64,000 bases of DNA from Anaerolineales bacterium UBA6055 (GTDB lineage: Bacteria; Chloroflexota; Anaerolineae; Aggregatilineales; Phototrophicaceae). The notes below the pieces were generated by a model that was not told where the DNA came from, searched no databases, and saw nothing but the letters and a program-made list of their open reading frames with translations. Both the position numbers and the translations under genes were made by a program. Each line of letters opens with the position of its first letter. Within the stretch, counting starts at the first letter, position 1. Of this stretch, positions 42,138 through 51,524 are shown one piece after another. The stretch lies in assembly GCA_002428985.1 (NCBI GenBank), contig DIYL01000013.1, positions 1-64,000 of the forward strand, given 5' to 3'.

Positions 42138-43340
42138 TTAGATATAATTTCTCACAATACGCGTGAGGTCGCGTGCGCGGTGTTGGAAGGTATGCTCTTT
42201 CAGAACGCGCTCACGTGCAGCCTGTCCAATAGCTTCACGCTCAGAGTCATTCTTCAGCAGATATGTATAACGATCAATAATTTCTTCCGGGGATTCAACG
42301 ATGATGATCTCTTTTTCAGGCTCAAACCATTCATCTAATCCATTATACGGATTCGCAACAATACATGCGCCCATTGCACTTAGTTCAAATGGACGCGAGG
42401 ATGATGAACCATAAACACTTGTGTGTGCCCCACGGGTAATACATAAGTTGATTTTGCTCCGGCAGGAATATTCACGCAATTTGCTGAAGCTAAGATATGG
42501 TAATAGTTCAGTTTTGCCAATATCACCCAGTTTTGTCCCACGTACCGAAAAATGATAATCTGTCAACTCATTGGATGGCGCCGTAACCATACTATCGATC
42601 CATTCCGCACGATACTCCCGTCCGTGTCCATAGAAAAACACATCAATATCTTGCGTTGGCACAGACACCGGACTGAATACATCAGGATCAGCACCATAAA
42701 GCACAGTGTGGACATTTTCTACGCCAAGTTGCTTCAGTAGGTCTTCACCACCACGACTATTGCTAATGAATGCCGTATATTCGCTTACATCTGCTCCCTG
42801 ATAAATACGAAAGCCCGATGCAAAGCCTTTCATGTTCGGCAAGCTAGCAGGTACATCACCATCGAAGTAGAAAACAGGTTTTTGATAAGTCTCCGATAAA
42901 AACCGTGGAATACCGTTGAGATGATTGAGTGGTACAGTTAAAAAAATAATTGCATCAATATCAGGTTCGTGCAACAAAATACGTTCAAGATGCCTACGCC
43001 ACAAGGGAGCGATTAACGTGTTTGCCAATGTACGAACAGCTTTATCAGAGAGACTTTCTGTAGCTTCTTCATCAGCAGATGTTGTATCAGTCATTTGCAC
43101 CGTTGATGGTGGCATAATCACACGTGCAATATCGCGTAAAGAGCGAAATGCTTCACCTTGCAACCGAGCAGGGTTTTTTTCGGCGCGCCACCAAAGGCTT
43201 TCCATTGCAGGTCCTTGATAAGGCGTTGCTATTACTTCCACACCAATTTCATACAATGCCTTGAGCAATTGCCACCACGCTGGGGTCGCGCTATAAGATT
43301 GTGTCAAATCAAGTGATGATACAACAACCAATAACTTCAT
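42138..43340 (-). CDS. glycosyltransferase, CgeB/GT4-like
   Basis: The 400-residue GT-B-fold enzyme has an N-terminal KLLVVVSSLDLTQSYSATPAW and a C-terminal donor-binding part SSRPFELSAMGACIVANPYNGLDEWFEP (conserved E of the E-x7-E-type region), then a HTFQHRARDLTRIVR tail, as in Glyco_trans_1_2/CgeB-like proteins. It probably adds sugar to an envelope polysaccharide, glycolipid or spore-coat-like structure. Met 43340 is chosen; the frame is open to 43409 but the extra residues are not GT-like. No other polysaccharide gene is adjacent. Confidence 0.82.
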   Translation of the reverse strand: MKLLVVVSSLDLTQSYSATPAWWQLLKALYEIGVEVIATPYQGPAMESLWWRAEKNPARLQGEAFRSLRDIARVIMPPSTVQMTDTTSADEEATESLSDKAVRTLANTLIAPLWRRHLERILLHEPDIDAIIFLTVPLNHLNGIPRFLSETYQKPVFYFDGDVPASLPNMKGFASGFRIYQGADVSEYTAFISNSRGGEDLLKQLGVENVHTVLYGADPDVFSPVSVPTQDIDVFFYGHGREYRAEWIDSMVTAPSNELTDYHFSVRGTKLGDIGKTELLPYLSFSKLREYSCRSKINLCITRGAHTSVYGSSSSRPFELSAMGACIVANPYNGLDEWFEPEKEIIIVESPEEIIDRYTYLLKNDSEREAIGQAARERVLKEHTFQHRARDLTRIVRNYI

Positions 43341-43716
43341 TTTGTGTATTTGCTCCCAGCTAACAAAAAGCACGGAACATAATCCCGTGCCTCGATAAAC
43401 TTGACGCATTGTACACTAAATCAAGATAAAACACATAGAAAACAAAAACTTTAGCATGAATTTAACATAATCCTTGTTCCGATTAATATCCTCTGAATAA
43501 AGTTTAATCAGTACATTTCGCTTTTTCACCATTTAATAATTTCATACAACAAAGCGAGTCAGTATTTAGGCAAAATCTCTGTTGAACATTCATCAAGATG
43601 AAAACTATATTTAAATTGCAAATTATGAGTTTGCAAATATGTCAATCATCGGTATTATTACGAATACCGTGAAGTTTTACGGCTTTAATTAAATTTAGAT
43701 AGGAGATGTTTATCTT
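43341..43716. other. 376-bp leader/promoter region of the liv operon
   Basis: This gap between the divergent glycosyltransferase and livK genes is AT-rich and contains no ORF of note. It holds two copies of TTGCAAAT (43616-43623 and 43631-43638) and a 7-bp inverted repeat (43650-43669) shortly before the livK ribosome-binding site. Its length and repeats suggest regulated transcription of the importer. Confidence 0.5.
43650..43669 (+). promoter_or_regulatory. inverted repeat in livK leader
   Basis: CGGTATT (43650-43656), spacer ATTACG and AATACCG (43663-43669) form a perfect inverted repeat 48 bp before livK. It could be an operator or an RNA hairpin; a second, overlapping short stem (CCGT/ACGG, 43667-43682) follows. 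Confidence 0.4.
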
Positions 43717-44994
43717 ATGAAACGTCTGTTTTTTGTCCTTTCCCTATTAAGTATGCTTGCATTACTCAGTATTACAGCACTTGCCGATGGTCATTGTGAC
43801 GATGAGCTTGGTTGTATCGAAGTTGGTCCGGATGACCCAATCGTTGTTGGTGCGATGCTAACAACATCTGGTGCAACATCCTTCCTCGGTGATGACTCCG
43901 TTGGTGGTATCGAACTTGCAATCCTCGGCCGCGAAGGTATGGCAATGGATCGCGAAATCGAACTCGTTATCGAAGATAGCCTCTGTTCCGCAGAAGGTGG
44001 TCAAGCAGCAGCACAACGTGTAGCCGCTGATGAAACTATTGTTGGTGTTGTTGGTACAAACTGCTCTGGTGCCGCACAAGGTGCTTTGCCAATTATCAGT
44101 GAAGCTGGTATGTTGATGATTTCCCCATCCAACACATCCCCAAGCTTGACCAATGATGATACCGAAGCTGGTGGCGCATACCTCCCTGGTTACTTCCGTA
44201 CAGGTCACAACGATCTCTTCCAAGGTGCAATGGCAGCTCAATTCGCAATGGAAGTATTAGAAGCAGAAACAATCGCAACCATCCATGATGGTGATCCATA
44301 CACCGAAGGTCTCGCTAGCGTAATGGCTGACACTTTCGCTGAAATGGGTGGAACCGTTGCATTCCAAGGTGCAGTCAGCAAGGGTGATACCGATATGACC
44401 GCTATCTTGACCGAAATTGCAGCAGAAGCACCAGACGTTGTTTACTTCCCAGTATTTGAACCAGAATCAAACTTCATTGCAGCACAATTGGTTGCAACCC
44501 CAGGTTTGGAAGACACCATCATGGTTACTGCTGATGGTAGCCTTGTTGCTAGCTTCCCAGAAAACACAGGCGAAGCAGCAGTTGGCGTTTTCATGTCCGG
44601 TCCTTCCGTAACAGGTGAAGCATACGAAAACTTCCTCGAACTATGGGATGAAGAAATCGGTGGCGTTCCACCAAGTGGTTTCCACGCTCACGCATACGAT
44701 GCAACCAACATGCTCCTCGATGCAGTTGAAGCTGTAGCAGAACCACACGGTGACGACGGTACAATCATCATCGGTCGTCAAGCACTCCGTGATGCACTCG
44801 CAGATGTTGAAGGTTACGAAGGTCTAACCGGCGTCCTCACCTGCCAAGATGAATCCCCATTCGCTGGTGACTGTGCAACCGGTGAAGCACTCGCAGTCTT
44901 CGAAATCACAGAAGCAGAAGTTAACGAAGACGCATGGCCTCCAGCTGTTGTCTGGGATCTTTCCATGTCTATGATGATGGAAGAAGAAGGCTAA
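43717..44994 (+). CDS. livK: branched-chain amino acid ABC transporter substrate-binding protein
   Basis: The 425-residue protein has a signal peptide (MKRLFFVLSLLSMLALLSITAL-AD) and the type I periplasmic-binding fold of LivJ/LivK: IVVGAMLTTSGATSFLGDD, ELAILGREGMAMDREIELVIED, VGVVGTNCSGAAQGALPIISEAG and HAHAYDATNMLLDAVE. Codon use looks more uniform than in the neighbours (frequent GGT, GAA, CGT), which fits high expression. A strong hairpin after livK probably lets it be made in excess over the membrane and ATPase subunits. The substrate may be leucine, isoleucine, valine or other amides; binding-pocket prediction is not possible here. Confidence 0.9.
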   Translation: MKRLFFVLSLLSMLALLSITALADGHCDDELGCIEVGPDDPIVVGAMLTTSGATSFLGDDSVGGIELAILGREGMAMDREIELVIEDSLCSAEGGQAAAQRVAADETIVGVVGTNCSGAAQGALPIISEAGMLMISPSNTSPSLTNDDTEAGGAYLPGYFRTGHNDLFQGAMAAQFAMEVLEAETIATIHDGDPYTEGLASVMADTFAEMGGTVAFQGAVSKGDTDMTAILTEIAAEAPDVVYFPVFEPESNFIAAQLVATPGLEDTIMVTADGSLVASFPENTGEAAVGVFMSGPSVTGEAYENFLELWDEEIGGVPPSGFHAHAYDATNMLLDAVEAVAEPHGDDGTIIIGRQALRDALADVEGYEGLTGVLTCQDESPFAGDCATGEALAVFEITEAEVNEDAWPPAVVWDLSMSMMMEEEG

Positions 44995-45020
44995 AACTCC
45001 GCTAAATTTTAGCACTTAAC

Positions 45021-45054
45021 AAATGAGCCAGAGCATTGTTCTCTGGCTCATTTT
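45021..45054 (+). terminator. intercistronic terminator between livK and livH
   Basis: A 13-bp perfect stem (45021-45033 / 45041-45053) with a 7-nt loop ends in a T-tract. It may be partly read through to supply livHMGF. Confidence 0.88.
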
Positions 45055-45192
45055 ACGTATGATGCGTTTAAAATAAAAACTTCTTTTTGCCCCCTATACA
45101 CTAAATTTGTATACTATGAGACAGCACAGGGAGGTTCTTGTTTTAAGTGAATCGTGCTTTGTTGGTTCATTATTAGAAAAACGGTTGTACAT

Positions 45193-46257
45193 ATGTTCAA
45201 ATTTAACTCTGAAGACTTTTCGTGGGTTGATTTCATCATTGATGTCCTACGAATAGCTATTATTGTTCTTGTTCTTGTTGGGTCATGGAATACACTTTCC
45301 TCAGGGCGTATCACATTCGAACAGTGGGTTAGTCTATTTATCGCTGGATTGTCACAAGGTAGTATCTATGCGCTCATTGCACTCGGATACACGCTTGTAT
45401 ATGGTATCTTGTTGATGATTAACTTCGCACATGGTGAAGTGTTCATGGCAGGTGCATTTACGACAGTATTCCTCGCAGAAGCTATGAACCGTGTCGGGTT
45501 CCTCGACGCGTCTCCATTCTTGGCTATTATTATCATGATCATATTTGCCGGACTTGTGTCGATGACGGTAGCAATTCTACTAGAGCGGATTGCTTATCGT
45601 CCATTACGTGGTAGCCCGCGTCTTGTCCCGTTGATCACTGCAATTGGCGCGTCATTCTTCCTACAATATACCTTCCGTGGATTTTATGGGTCTAACTTTA
45701 AGTCCTACCCACAAATTGATGCGCTACAAGGTACATTCGAGATCGGTGGCATTAATATCCCCATTGTGCAGGTCTTTGTCTTTTTCTCGGCACTCACATT
45801 GATGTTCGGCTTATATCTGTTAGTTGAGCGTACACGTATTGGTAAAGCGATGCGTGCAGTATCTGAAAATAAAGAAGTCGCAAAGCTGATGGGTATCAAT
45901 ATCGACTTTGTGATTATGCTGACATTTGGTATCGGTGGTTTCCTCGCAGGTGCGGCGGGTGTCATCAATGGTGTTTTCCGTCCACAAGGCGTCAACTTCT
46001 TTATGGGTTTCATCCCCGGTATTAAAGCATTTACAGCGGCTGTGCTTGGGGGTATTGGTAACATCCCTGGTGCGATGCTTGGTGGACTTTTCCTCGGTGT
46101 AATTGAGGCAATTGGACCAAATCTTGTGCTAGCAGGTTTGGGTATTCCGGGGGCAAATCAGCTTAAAGATGTCATTGCTTTCACTATGCTTGTACTTGTC
46201 CTCATCTTCCGTCCACAAGGTATCCTTGGCGAACGTCTATCCGAGACTAAAGCATAG
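45193..46257 (+). CDS. livH: branched-chain amino acid ABC transporter permease LivH
   Basis: The 354-residue permease has the LivH hallmarks: FIAGLSQGSIYALIALGYTLVYGILLMINFAHGEVFMAG, ERIAYRPLRGSPRLVPLITAIG, and the EAA-type loop TRIGKAMRAVSENKEVAKLMGIN near residue 220-245, which contacts the ATPases. It carries about 45 extra N-terminal residues with one hydrophobic segment before the usual first helix. ATG 45193 is chosen; TTG 45154 would add 13 residues. It is followed 9 bp later by livM. Confidence 0.9.
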   Translation: MFKFNSEDFSWVDFIIDVLRIAIIVLVLVGSWNTLSSGRITFEQWVSLFIAGLSQGSIYALIALGYTLVYGILLMINFAHGEVFMAGAFTTVFLAEAMNRVGFLDASPFLAIIIMIIFAGLVSMTVAILLERIAYRPLRGSPRLVPLITAIGASFFLQYTFRGFYGSNFKSYPQIDALQGTFEIGGINIPIVQVFVFFSALTLMFGLYLLVERTRIGKAMRAVSENKEVAKLMGINIDFVIMLTFGIGGFLAGAAGVINGVFRPQGVNFFMGFIPGIKAFTAAVLGGIGNIPGAMLGGLFLGVIEAIGPNLVLAGLGIPGANQLKDVIAFTMLVLVLIFRPQGILGERLSETKA

Positions 46258-46266
46258 GAGGAACAG

Positions 46267-48141
46267 ATGGATACTAAAGCACTCAACTGGAAAACAGTTA
46301 CTCAGATTGGGTTGTTAGCCGGCGTTGTGATGATCTATGCAGGTATTGTCGGTATGATTGCGGCAATGCACGAACGTGAAGTAGTAGATGACTTCATTAC
46401 ATTAGGACAACTTATTCTCATCATTATCCCCTTTGTCACCGCGTTTTATGTATCAAAACGTCTAAATGACGAAGGTGCGCCGATTTGGTATATAGTGGGT
46501 AGTGGTGTAATTGTAGGTATTTTAGCAGTTTTGCCGACCATTATTGTACTCTTGATGAACTCCGAAGAATACGGATTCCTGCTTAATATCTTTCTAGGTA
46601 TTGTGCCATTTTTGACAGCATCTTACTTTGCAAGAGGAAGCTATCAAGATGGTAATGATCGGAATTCAGTCATTGGTATATGGTTACTCGCATTTGTCGC
46701 AACGGCGATTGTAACAGGATCATTCGCATTAATTTTTGATGTAAATGGTGAGATTCGTGATGTATTTGTTAACATTGAACGCGATTGGATTGAAGTTGTA
46801 ACATTTGATAATCGCGATGCACTCATCACAGGTATCTTCACGTTATCTCTGGTAGCTGGTGGTGCGGGTTTAGCAGGTTCAGTCTTATACGTATCACCCA
46901 ATGTACCACGTAAAGCGCTTATCTACGGTTTATCGATTACATTGCTCGTTGGTGTATTCGGCGAAACTGTCCGTTTAGTTTTACAAGAAAATCTCGAACG
47001 AGACACCCTAAACGAAATTTTCAGACGCGACACCCTCAGGCAAACACCTGCAATCGTATTATTCGGTCTCAGTACAGCTTTCGGCTTAGTTTGGGCGTTG
47101 TTAGGTGATCGTGTTAAAGATGGTTTCAGTAGCATGGATGGCGGACAACGGCGCATAACCAACGGTATTGGATCGCTTATTTTCTTTGGTATCTTGCTGA
47201 TCCTGCCATGGGTTATCGGGCGTACTCTCAGTGACGTGGCAGTAACGATCGGGCTGTTTGTTCTGATGGGGCTCGGTCTGAATATCGCCATTGGTTTAGC
47301 AGGTCTGCTCGATCTGGGTTATGTAACCAATTATGCTGTTGGTGCATACATTCTAGCGGTATTTACCTCGATTGGCCCATTAGGCTTGTTCAATGAAACC
47401 TTCACATTCTGGATGGTGATTCCGGTTGCCCTACTATCAGCGATGTTTGCAGGTTTCATCTTCGCTGTTCCCGTCTTACGAATGCGAGGAGATTATCTAG
47501 CAATTGCAACACTTGGTTTTGGTGAGATTATCGGTAAGCTAGCGATTTCCGACTGGTTAAAACCAATCATTGGTGGTGCACAAGGTGTACAAGCAATACC
47601 TAAACCTGTTTTCTTCGGCACAGAACTCGTCAACCCAGAGCAACTATACTATATTGTACTAGTCGCCTGTATGGTGACGTTGTTCGTCTCGATTCGCCTG
47701 AATAATTCGCGCACAGGTCGCCAATGGATGGCAATCCGTGAGGATGAAGATGTCGCAGTAGCGATGGGTATCGACACCGCCCGTGCAAAATTGCTTGCCT
47801 TCACACTGAGTGCAGCAACAGGTGGTGTGGCAGGTGCAATCTTTGCCGCTAAAGTCGGTACGGTCTTCCCCAATAGCTTCACCGTCTTCATTTCAATCAA
47901 CGTACTCAGCCTGATTATTGTCGGGGGTATCGGTAGTAATCCGGGTATCGTTCTTGGTGCGGTTGTTTTGATTGGTATGCCAGAGCTATTACGCGAGTTC
48001 TCGGACTTCCGCTTCTTACTCTATGGTATTTTGCTCATTGTGATGATGATTAACCGTCCTGAAGGTCTGATTCCATCACAAGTAAGGTCACGTGAACTAG
48101 CACGAGGGGAGCCCCAAGTCGCCACCGGAGGAGCAGATTAG
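46267..48141 (+). CDS. livM: branched-chain amino acid ABC transporter permease LivM with long N-terminal membrane extension
   Basis: The 624-residue protein has the normal LivM permease from about residue 300 onward: VLMGLGLNIAIGLAGLLDLGYVTNYAVGAY, VLRMRGDYLAIATLGFGEIIG, the EAA-type loop TGRQWMAIREDEDVAVAMGID, and INRPEGLIPSQVR near the end. Most LivM proteins are 300-420 residues. The first about 300 residues here add roughly seven hydrophobic segments (such as VTQIGLLAGVVMIYAGIVGM and VIVGILAVLPTIIVLLM) of unknown role. The reading frame is unbroken and AGGAGG precedes ATG 46267, so the extension is real rather than a wrong start. Confidence 0.88.
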   Translation: MDTKALNWKTVTQIGLLAGVVMIYAGIVGMIAAMHEREVVDDFITLGQLILIIIPFVTAFYVSKRLNDEGAPIWYIVGSGVIVGILAVLPTIIVLLMNSEEYGFLLNIFLGIVPFLTASYFARGSYQDGNDRNSVIGIWLLAFVATAIVTGSFALIFDVNGEIRDVFVNIERDWIEVVTFDNRDALITGIFTLSLVAGGAGLAGSVLYVSPNVPRKALIYGLSITLLVGVFGETVRLVLQENLERDTLNEIFRRDTLRQTPAIVLFGLSTAFGLVWALLGDRVKDGFSSMDGGQRRITNGIGSLIFFGILLILPWVIGRTLSDVAVTIGLFVLMGLGLNIAIGLAGLLDLGYVTNYAVGAYILAVFTSIGPLGLFNETFTFWMVIPVALLSAMFAGFIFAVPVLRMRGDYLAIATLGFGEIIGKLAISDWLKPIIGGAQGVQAIPKPVFFGTELVNPEQLYYIVLVACMVTLFVSIRLNNSRTGRQWMAIREDEDVAVAMGIDTARAKLLAFTLSAATGGVAGAIFAAKVGTVFPNSFTVFISINVLSLIIVGGIGSNPGIVLGAVVLIGMPELLREFSDFRFLLYGILLIVMMINRPEGLIPSQVRSRELARGEPQVATGGAD

Positions 48142-48150
48142 GAGGACATC

Positions 48151-48981
48151 ATGAATTCAACTAAGGAAAAATCTAAAAACACAGGCGATAGCATCCTTGT
48201 CGCTAACGATATGACAAAACGTTTTGGTGGTCTGGTCGCTGTTGACCACCTCAACTTCCATATTCCACGCGGTGCAATTGCCAGCATCATCGGGCCGAAT
48301 GGTGCAGGAAAAACAACATTTTTCAACTGTATCACAGGCTTTTATCAAATTGATGAAGGCGAAATTATCTTTGATAACGGTCGCATCAACGGCAAATCAC
48401 CAGATTTAATCACTCGCGCGGGTATTGCCCGTACCTTCCAAAATATTCGCCTATTTAACAACATGACAGCAATTGAAAATATCATGGTGGGACAAGAACC
48501 CCACCTCAAATCATCATGGTTAGGATCAATCTTTGGGTTGCCAGCAACACAAGCTGAAAACAAACGATCAGAAGAACGTGCACAAGAATTACTTGAATTT
48601 GTTGGACTCGGTGGCAAGGGAGATTTACTCTCTAAAAATCTGCCATATGGTGATCAGCGTCGCCTTGAAATTGGACGGGCACTCGCAAGTAAACCAAAGC
48701 TCATCCTACTAGATGAACCAACAGCAGGTATGAATCCACGTGAAACGGCTGAAACGACTGAGTTTATTCGTAAATTGCGTGATGAACTTGACATCACTGT
48801 GGTGCTGATCGAACATGATATGCGTGTTGTTATGGGCATCTCTGAACACATTACGGTATTGGATTATGGGCGTAAAATTGCTGAGGGTCTACCAGCCGAT
48901 ATTCAGAGTAACCCAGATGTAATCGAAGCATATCTCGGGCGAGGCGCAGCAGCTAGCGCAACCATCGAATTAGACGATTAG
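48151..48981 (+). CDS. livG: branched-chain amino acid ABC transporter ATP-binding protein LivG
   Basis: The 276-residue ATPase has Walker A GPNGAGKTT, the LivG-type ARTFQNIRLF Q-loop region, signature-equivalent LPYGDQRRLEIGRALA and Walker B LILLDEPTAGMNP, with switch His in VVLIEHDMRVVM. It couples ATP hydrolysis to transport together with LivF. It starts 9 bp after livM. LPYGDQ in place of LSGGQ is normal for LivG. Confidence 0.93.
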   Translation: MNSTKEKSKNTGDSILVANDMTKRFGGLVAVDHLNFHIPRGAIASIIGPNGAGKTTFFNCITGFYQIDEGEIIFDNGRINGKSPDLITRAGIARTFQNIRLFNNMTAIENIMVGQEPHLKSSWLGSIFGLPATQAENKRSEERAQELLEFVGLGGKGDLLSKNLPYGDQRRLEIGRALASKPKLILLDEPTAGMNPRETAETTEFIRKLRDELDITVVLIEHDMRVVMGISEHITVLDYGRKIAEGLPADIQSNPDVIEAYLGRGAAASATIELDD

Positions 48982-49001
48982 GTGAGAATGGAGAATGTAA
49001 T

Positions 49002-49712
49002 ATGGCATTACTAGAAGTAAACAATATTCACACCTATTATGGCAACATTCATGCCCTAAAAGGGATCTCATTCACTGTTGAAAAAGGTGAAATCATCGCG
49101 TTAATCGGCTCAAATGGGGCGGGTAAAACAACTACCCTACGCACGATAGCAGGTCTGATGGAACCACGTGAAGGCACCGTTATGTTTGATGGTGAAGAAA
49201 TTTCAACGGCTCGTGCAGACACACTTGTCCCCAAAGGTATCGCGATGGTACCCGAAGGACGTGGTGTATTTGCTAAGCTAACGGTTGAAGAAAATCTGGA
49301 GATGGGCGCATACATCCGCCGTGACAAGGCCGTAAAGAAAGACTTGCAGTATATGTATGAGTTATTCCCACGGCTCGGTGAACGCAAGAAGCAATACGCG
49401 GGCACAATGAGCGGTGGTGAACAACAAATGCTAGCGATTGCTCGTGCACTCATGTCCCAACCACGTCTCATTCTACTCGATGAACCATCGATGGGACTCG
49501 CCCCAGTGCTGGTAGATGGTGTATTTGACACGATTCAACGCATTCAAGCACAAGGCATGACAGTACTTTTAGTAGAACAAAACGCACATATGGCACTATC
49601 AATCGCCGATAGAGGGTATGTATTACAAAGTGGCGAAGTTGTCATGAGTGATAACGCATCAAATTTACAAAAAGACGAAACCGTACAGAAAACATATCTC
49701 GGTATCGATTAG
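49002..49712 (+). CDS. livF: branched-chain amino acid ABC transporter ATP-binding protein LivF
   Basis: The 236-residue ATPase has Walker A GSNGAGKTT, the LivF-specific IAMVPEGRGVFAKLTVEENL, signature MSGGEQQMLAIARALM and Walker B LILLDEPSMGLAP. It is the last gene of livKHMGF and forms the heterodimeric ATPase with LivG. A 20-bp gap separates it from livG; the stop is followed by a hairpin. Confidence 0.93.
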   Translation: MALLEVNNIHTYYGNIHALKGISFTVEKGEIIALIGSNGAGKTTTLRTIAGLMEPREGTVMFDGEEISTARADTLVPKGIAMVPEGRGVFAKLTVEENLEMGAYIRRDKAVKKDLQYMYELFPRLGERKKQYAGTMSGGEQQMLAIARALMSQPRLILLDEPSMGLAPVLVDGVFDTIQRIQAQGMTVLLVEQNAHMALSIADRGYVLQSGEVVMSDNASNLQKDETVQKTYLGID

Positions 49713-49718
49713 TCACGA

Positions 49719-49757
49719 ACAGGGATGGCTCAAGTCGTCCCTGTACCCACCCTTTTT
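49719..49757 (+). terminator. probable terminator of the liv operon
   Basis: ACAGGGATG (49719-49727) pairs with CGTCCCTGT (49736-49744), 9 bp with one T-G, but the T-run (49751-49757) is separated by several bases. It overlaps the end of the convergent EamA gene. Confidence 0.5.
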
Positions 49758-50650
49758 TTCTGTGGTGTACGCCATAAAGATAACAACACCCCTAGCGCAA
49801 TCAATCCGCCACCAATCCACAATCCGGTTGTAATTATCTGTCCAAGAAATATCGTCGCTAACAAAGCACCAGATAGGGGTTGTGCGAAGAAAAATAAAGA
49901 TGCAATCGTAGCCGGAACAAGAGCAAATGCGCGATTCCATAACCACATCGCAACTGCTGTTGATACAATGCCCAGATACAAAACACCTAAAATTATCCCC
50001 CCATCAACGGCACCAATTGTACGAGTTTGTAATTCAATTGCGCTCGCGGGTGTGCTAATTAAGAGACCACCTATAAACGAAATGATTGTAACCATGTTAG
50101 TCTCTACTGGTGTATTCAACGATACCCGGCGAATCAATACCGAATAAAGCCCCCATGTAACGGCGGCTGCGGCCAAAAACATATCGCCAACAAACGTATC
50201 TGAGCTAAAGTCTGCTTGTGTTGGGTCAAGAATCACAATTACGCCAATTGATGCCAAAACAATGGCGAAGAAACGCAACACTGTCAATTTTTCACGCAAC
50301 ATAATTACAGCAAATAAGACAATAAATGCAGGTGATGCGCTTGTCACCAACGCACCGTTCACAGCAGTAGATTTATCTGTGCCAACAAATTGCGCACCGA
50401 GGCTCAAACCAATTCCGACAATGCCAACAATCAATACTTGAACTACAATTTGACGTGGCGGAAACTTAAAACGAGATGATAAAACTGCAATCAAAACCAT
50501 CACAATCAAACCCAATACAATACGCATCGTTAGCAATGTAAATGGCGGTATCACTTGCAACACAACGTCCGATACAACATACATACTGCCCCATATCGCC
50601 GCCGCAGTAATACCATATAACGTTCCGCGTAAGAGTTGAAAATTTTGCAT
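49730..50650 (-). CDS. EamA-family (DMT) transporter
   Basis: The 306-residue membrane protein has about ten helices arranged as two EamA repeats, each with the pattern beginning AAAIWGSMYVVSDVV or AAAVTWGLYSVLIRR and ending in a G-x-G-L or GxxLI helix. Members export amino acids, metabolites or drugs. No substrate clue is visible. It is convergent with livF and divergent from the hypothetical gene at 50730. Confidence 0.9.
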   Translation of the reverse strand: MQNFQLLRGTLYGITAAAIWGSMYVVSDVVLQVIPPFTLLTMRIVLGLIVMVLIAVLSSRFKFPPRQIVVQVLIVGIVGIGLSLGAQFVGTDKSTAVNGALVTSASPAFIVLFAVIMLREKLTVLRFFAIVLASIGVIVILDPTQADFSSDTFVGDMFLAAAAVTWGLYSVLIRRVSLNTPVETNMVTIISFIGGLLISTPASAIELQTRTIGAVDGGIILGVLYLGIVSTAVAMWLWNRAFALVPATIASLFFFAQPLSGALLATIFLGQIITTGLWIGGGLIALGVLLSLWRTPQKKRVGTGTT

Positions 50651-50729
50651 GTTGTAATGATCTCCCTAAAATAGTGTTATAGATATTCGATCATAATGAA
50701 ACTAAATCTAATCAAAGGTCACTACCACT

Positions 50730-51371
50730 ATGAAACTTCGCATTGATGAAACTGACCAAAATTTAATACCAATCAAAGAGTTCCGCGAAGCTTATACCCT
50801 ACCTGATACTTTCGGAATCGTCCAATTTGAACCAAAGGAGTTTGAAGGATTGGGGAGCATTGATAAAGCTGGAGTAGACATGAATCAGTTGAGGTCTAAC
50901 ATTCTAGACCTCATCCCAGCAAAAATTGATGTTGTTCGCTTGATGACGTTTATTGATCATCTTCAACTCCAATTTCAAACTGACCTATTCAACATTAACG
51001 AGTCCATTGCCTTACAAGATGTCGAAGTTGAATTTGCAGTTGCTGGATTTGGTGATGTCTTACGCTCTTTGATGTATAAAATAATTCCTGCAAAAGCAAA
51101 TCAACAAGATATGCCTCCATTTGATGAGATCTATTACACATGGTTAAACGATAGTGTACGAATCTCAAGCCAGATACATCCATATCAACATACAGATACA
51201 ACATGGCATATACAGATAATCAATCATGTCTACGGGCGAGCAGGATTGAAAATAACAATAGACGATGCGATTGTGTATGTTGCAGATGGCGTTTATCTGT
51301 GTCCAGCCGAGGGTTTTATGTATACGTTATTGAAAGACTTAGCGTATAAAATCTGGCAAGCGATTGATTAA
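50730..51371 (+). CDS. uncharacterised 213-residue protein
   Basis: The protein shows no signal peptide, membrane segment or recognisable motif. It is mixed alpha/beta in look, with an LRSNILDLIPAKIDVVRLMTFIDHLQLQF segment in the middle third and IQIINHVYGRAGLKITIDDAIVYVADGVYLC near the end. It starts 80 bp from the divergent EamA gene. No homologue is recognised. Confidence 0.6.
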   Translation: MKLRIDETDQNLIPIKEFREAYTLPDTFGIVQFEPKEFEGLGSIDKAGVDMNQLRSNILDLIPAKIDVVRLMTFIDHLQLQFQTDLFNINESIALQDVEVEFAVAGFGDVLRSLMYKIIPAKANQQDMPPFDEIYYTWLNDSVRISSQIHPYQHTDTTWHIQIINHVYGRAGLKITIDDAIVYVADGVYLCPAEGFMYTLLKDLAYKIWQAID

Positions 51372-51524
51372 GAGCAGAGAAGAGCGAATCATCTCTCCAA
51401 TAGATTAAAATCACCTAATTGGTGCTGGATATACGATTCTTACCCGATGAGCATATGCTACAATGTGCATGGTTACCCGTCCAAACGGAACATGTATATG
51501 TTAATCAATAAAAGGATGTCGTAA

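Noticed and set aside
48345..48617. Minus-strand reading frames inside livG, livF and livM
   Set aside because: These are shadows of the ABC transporter genes with no ribosome-binding site and unnatural composition.
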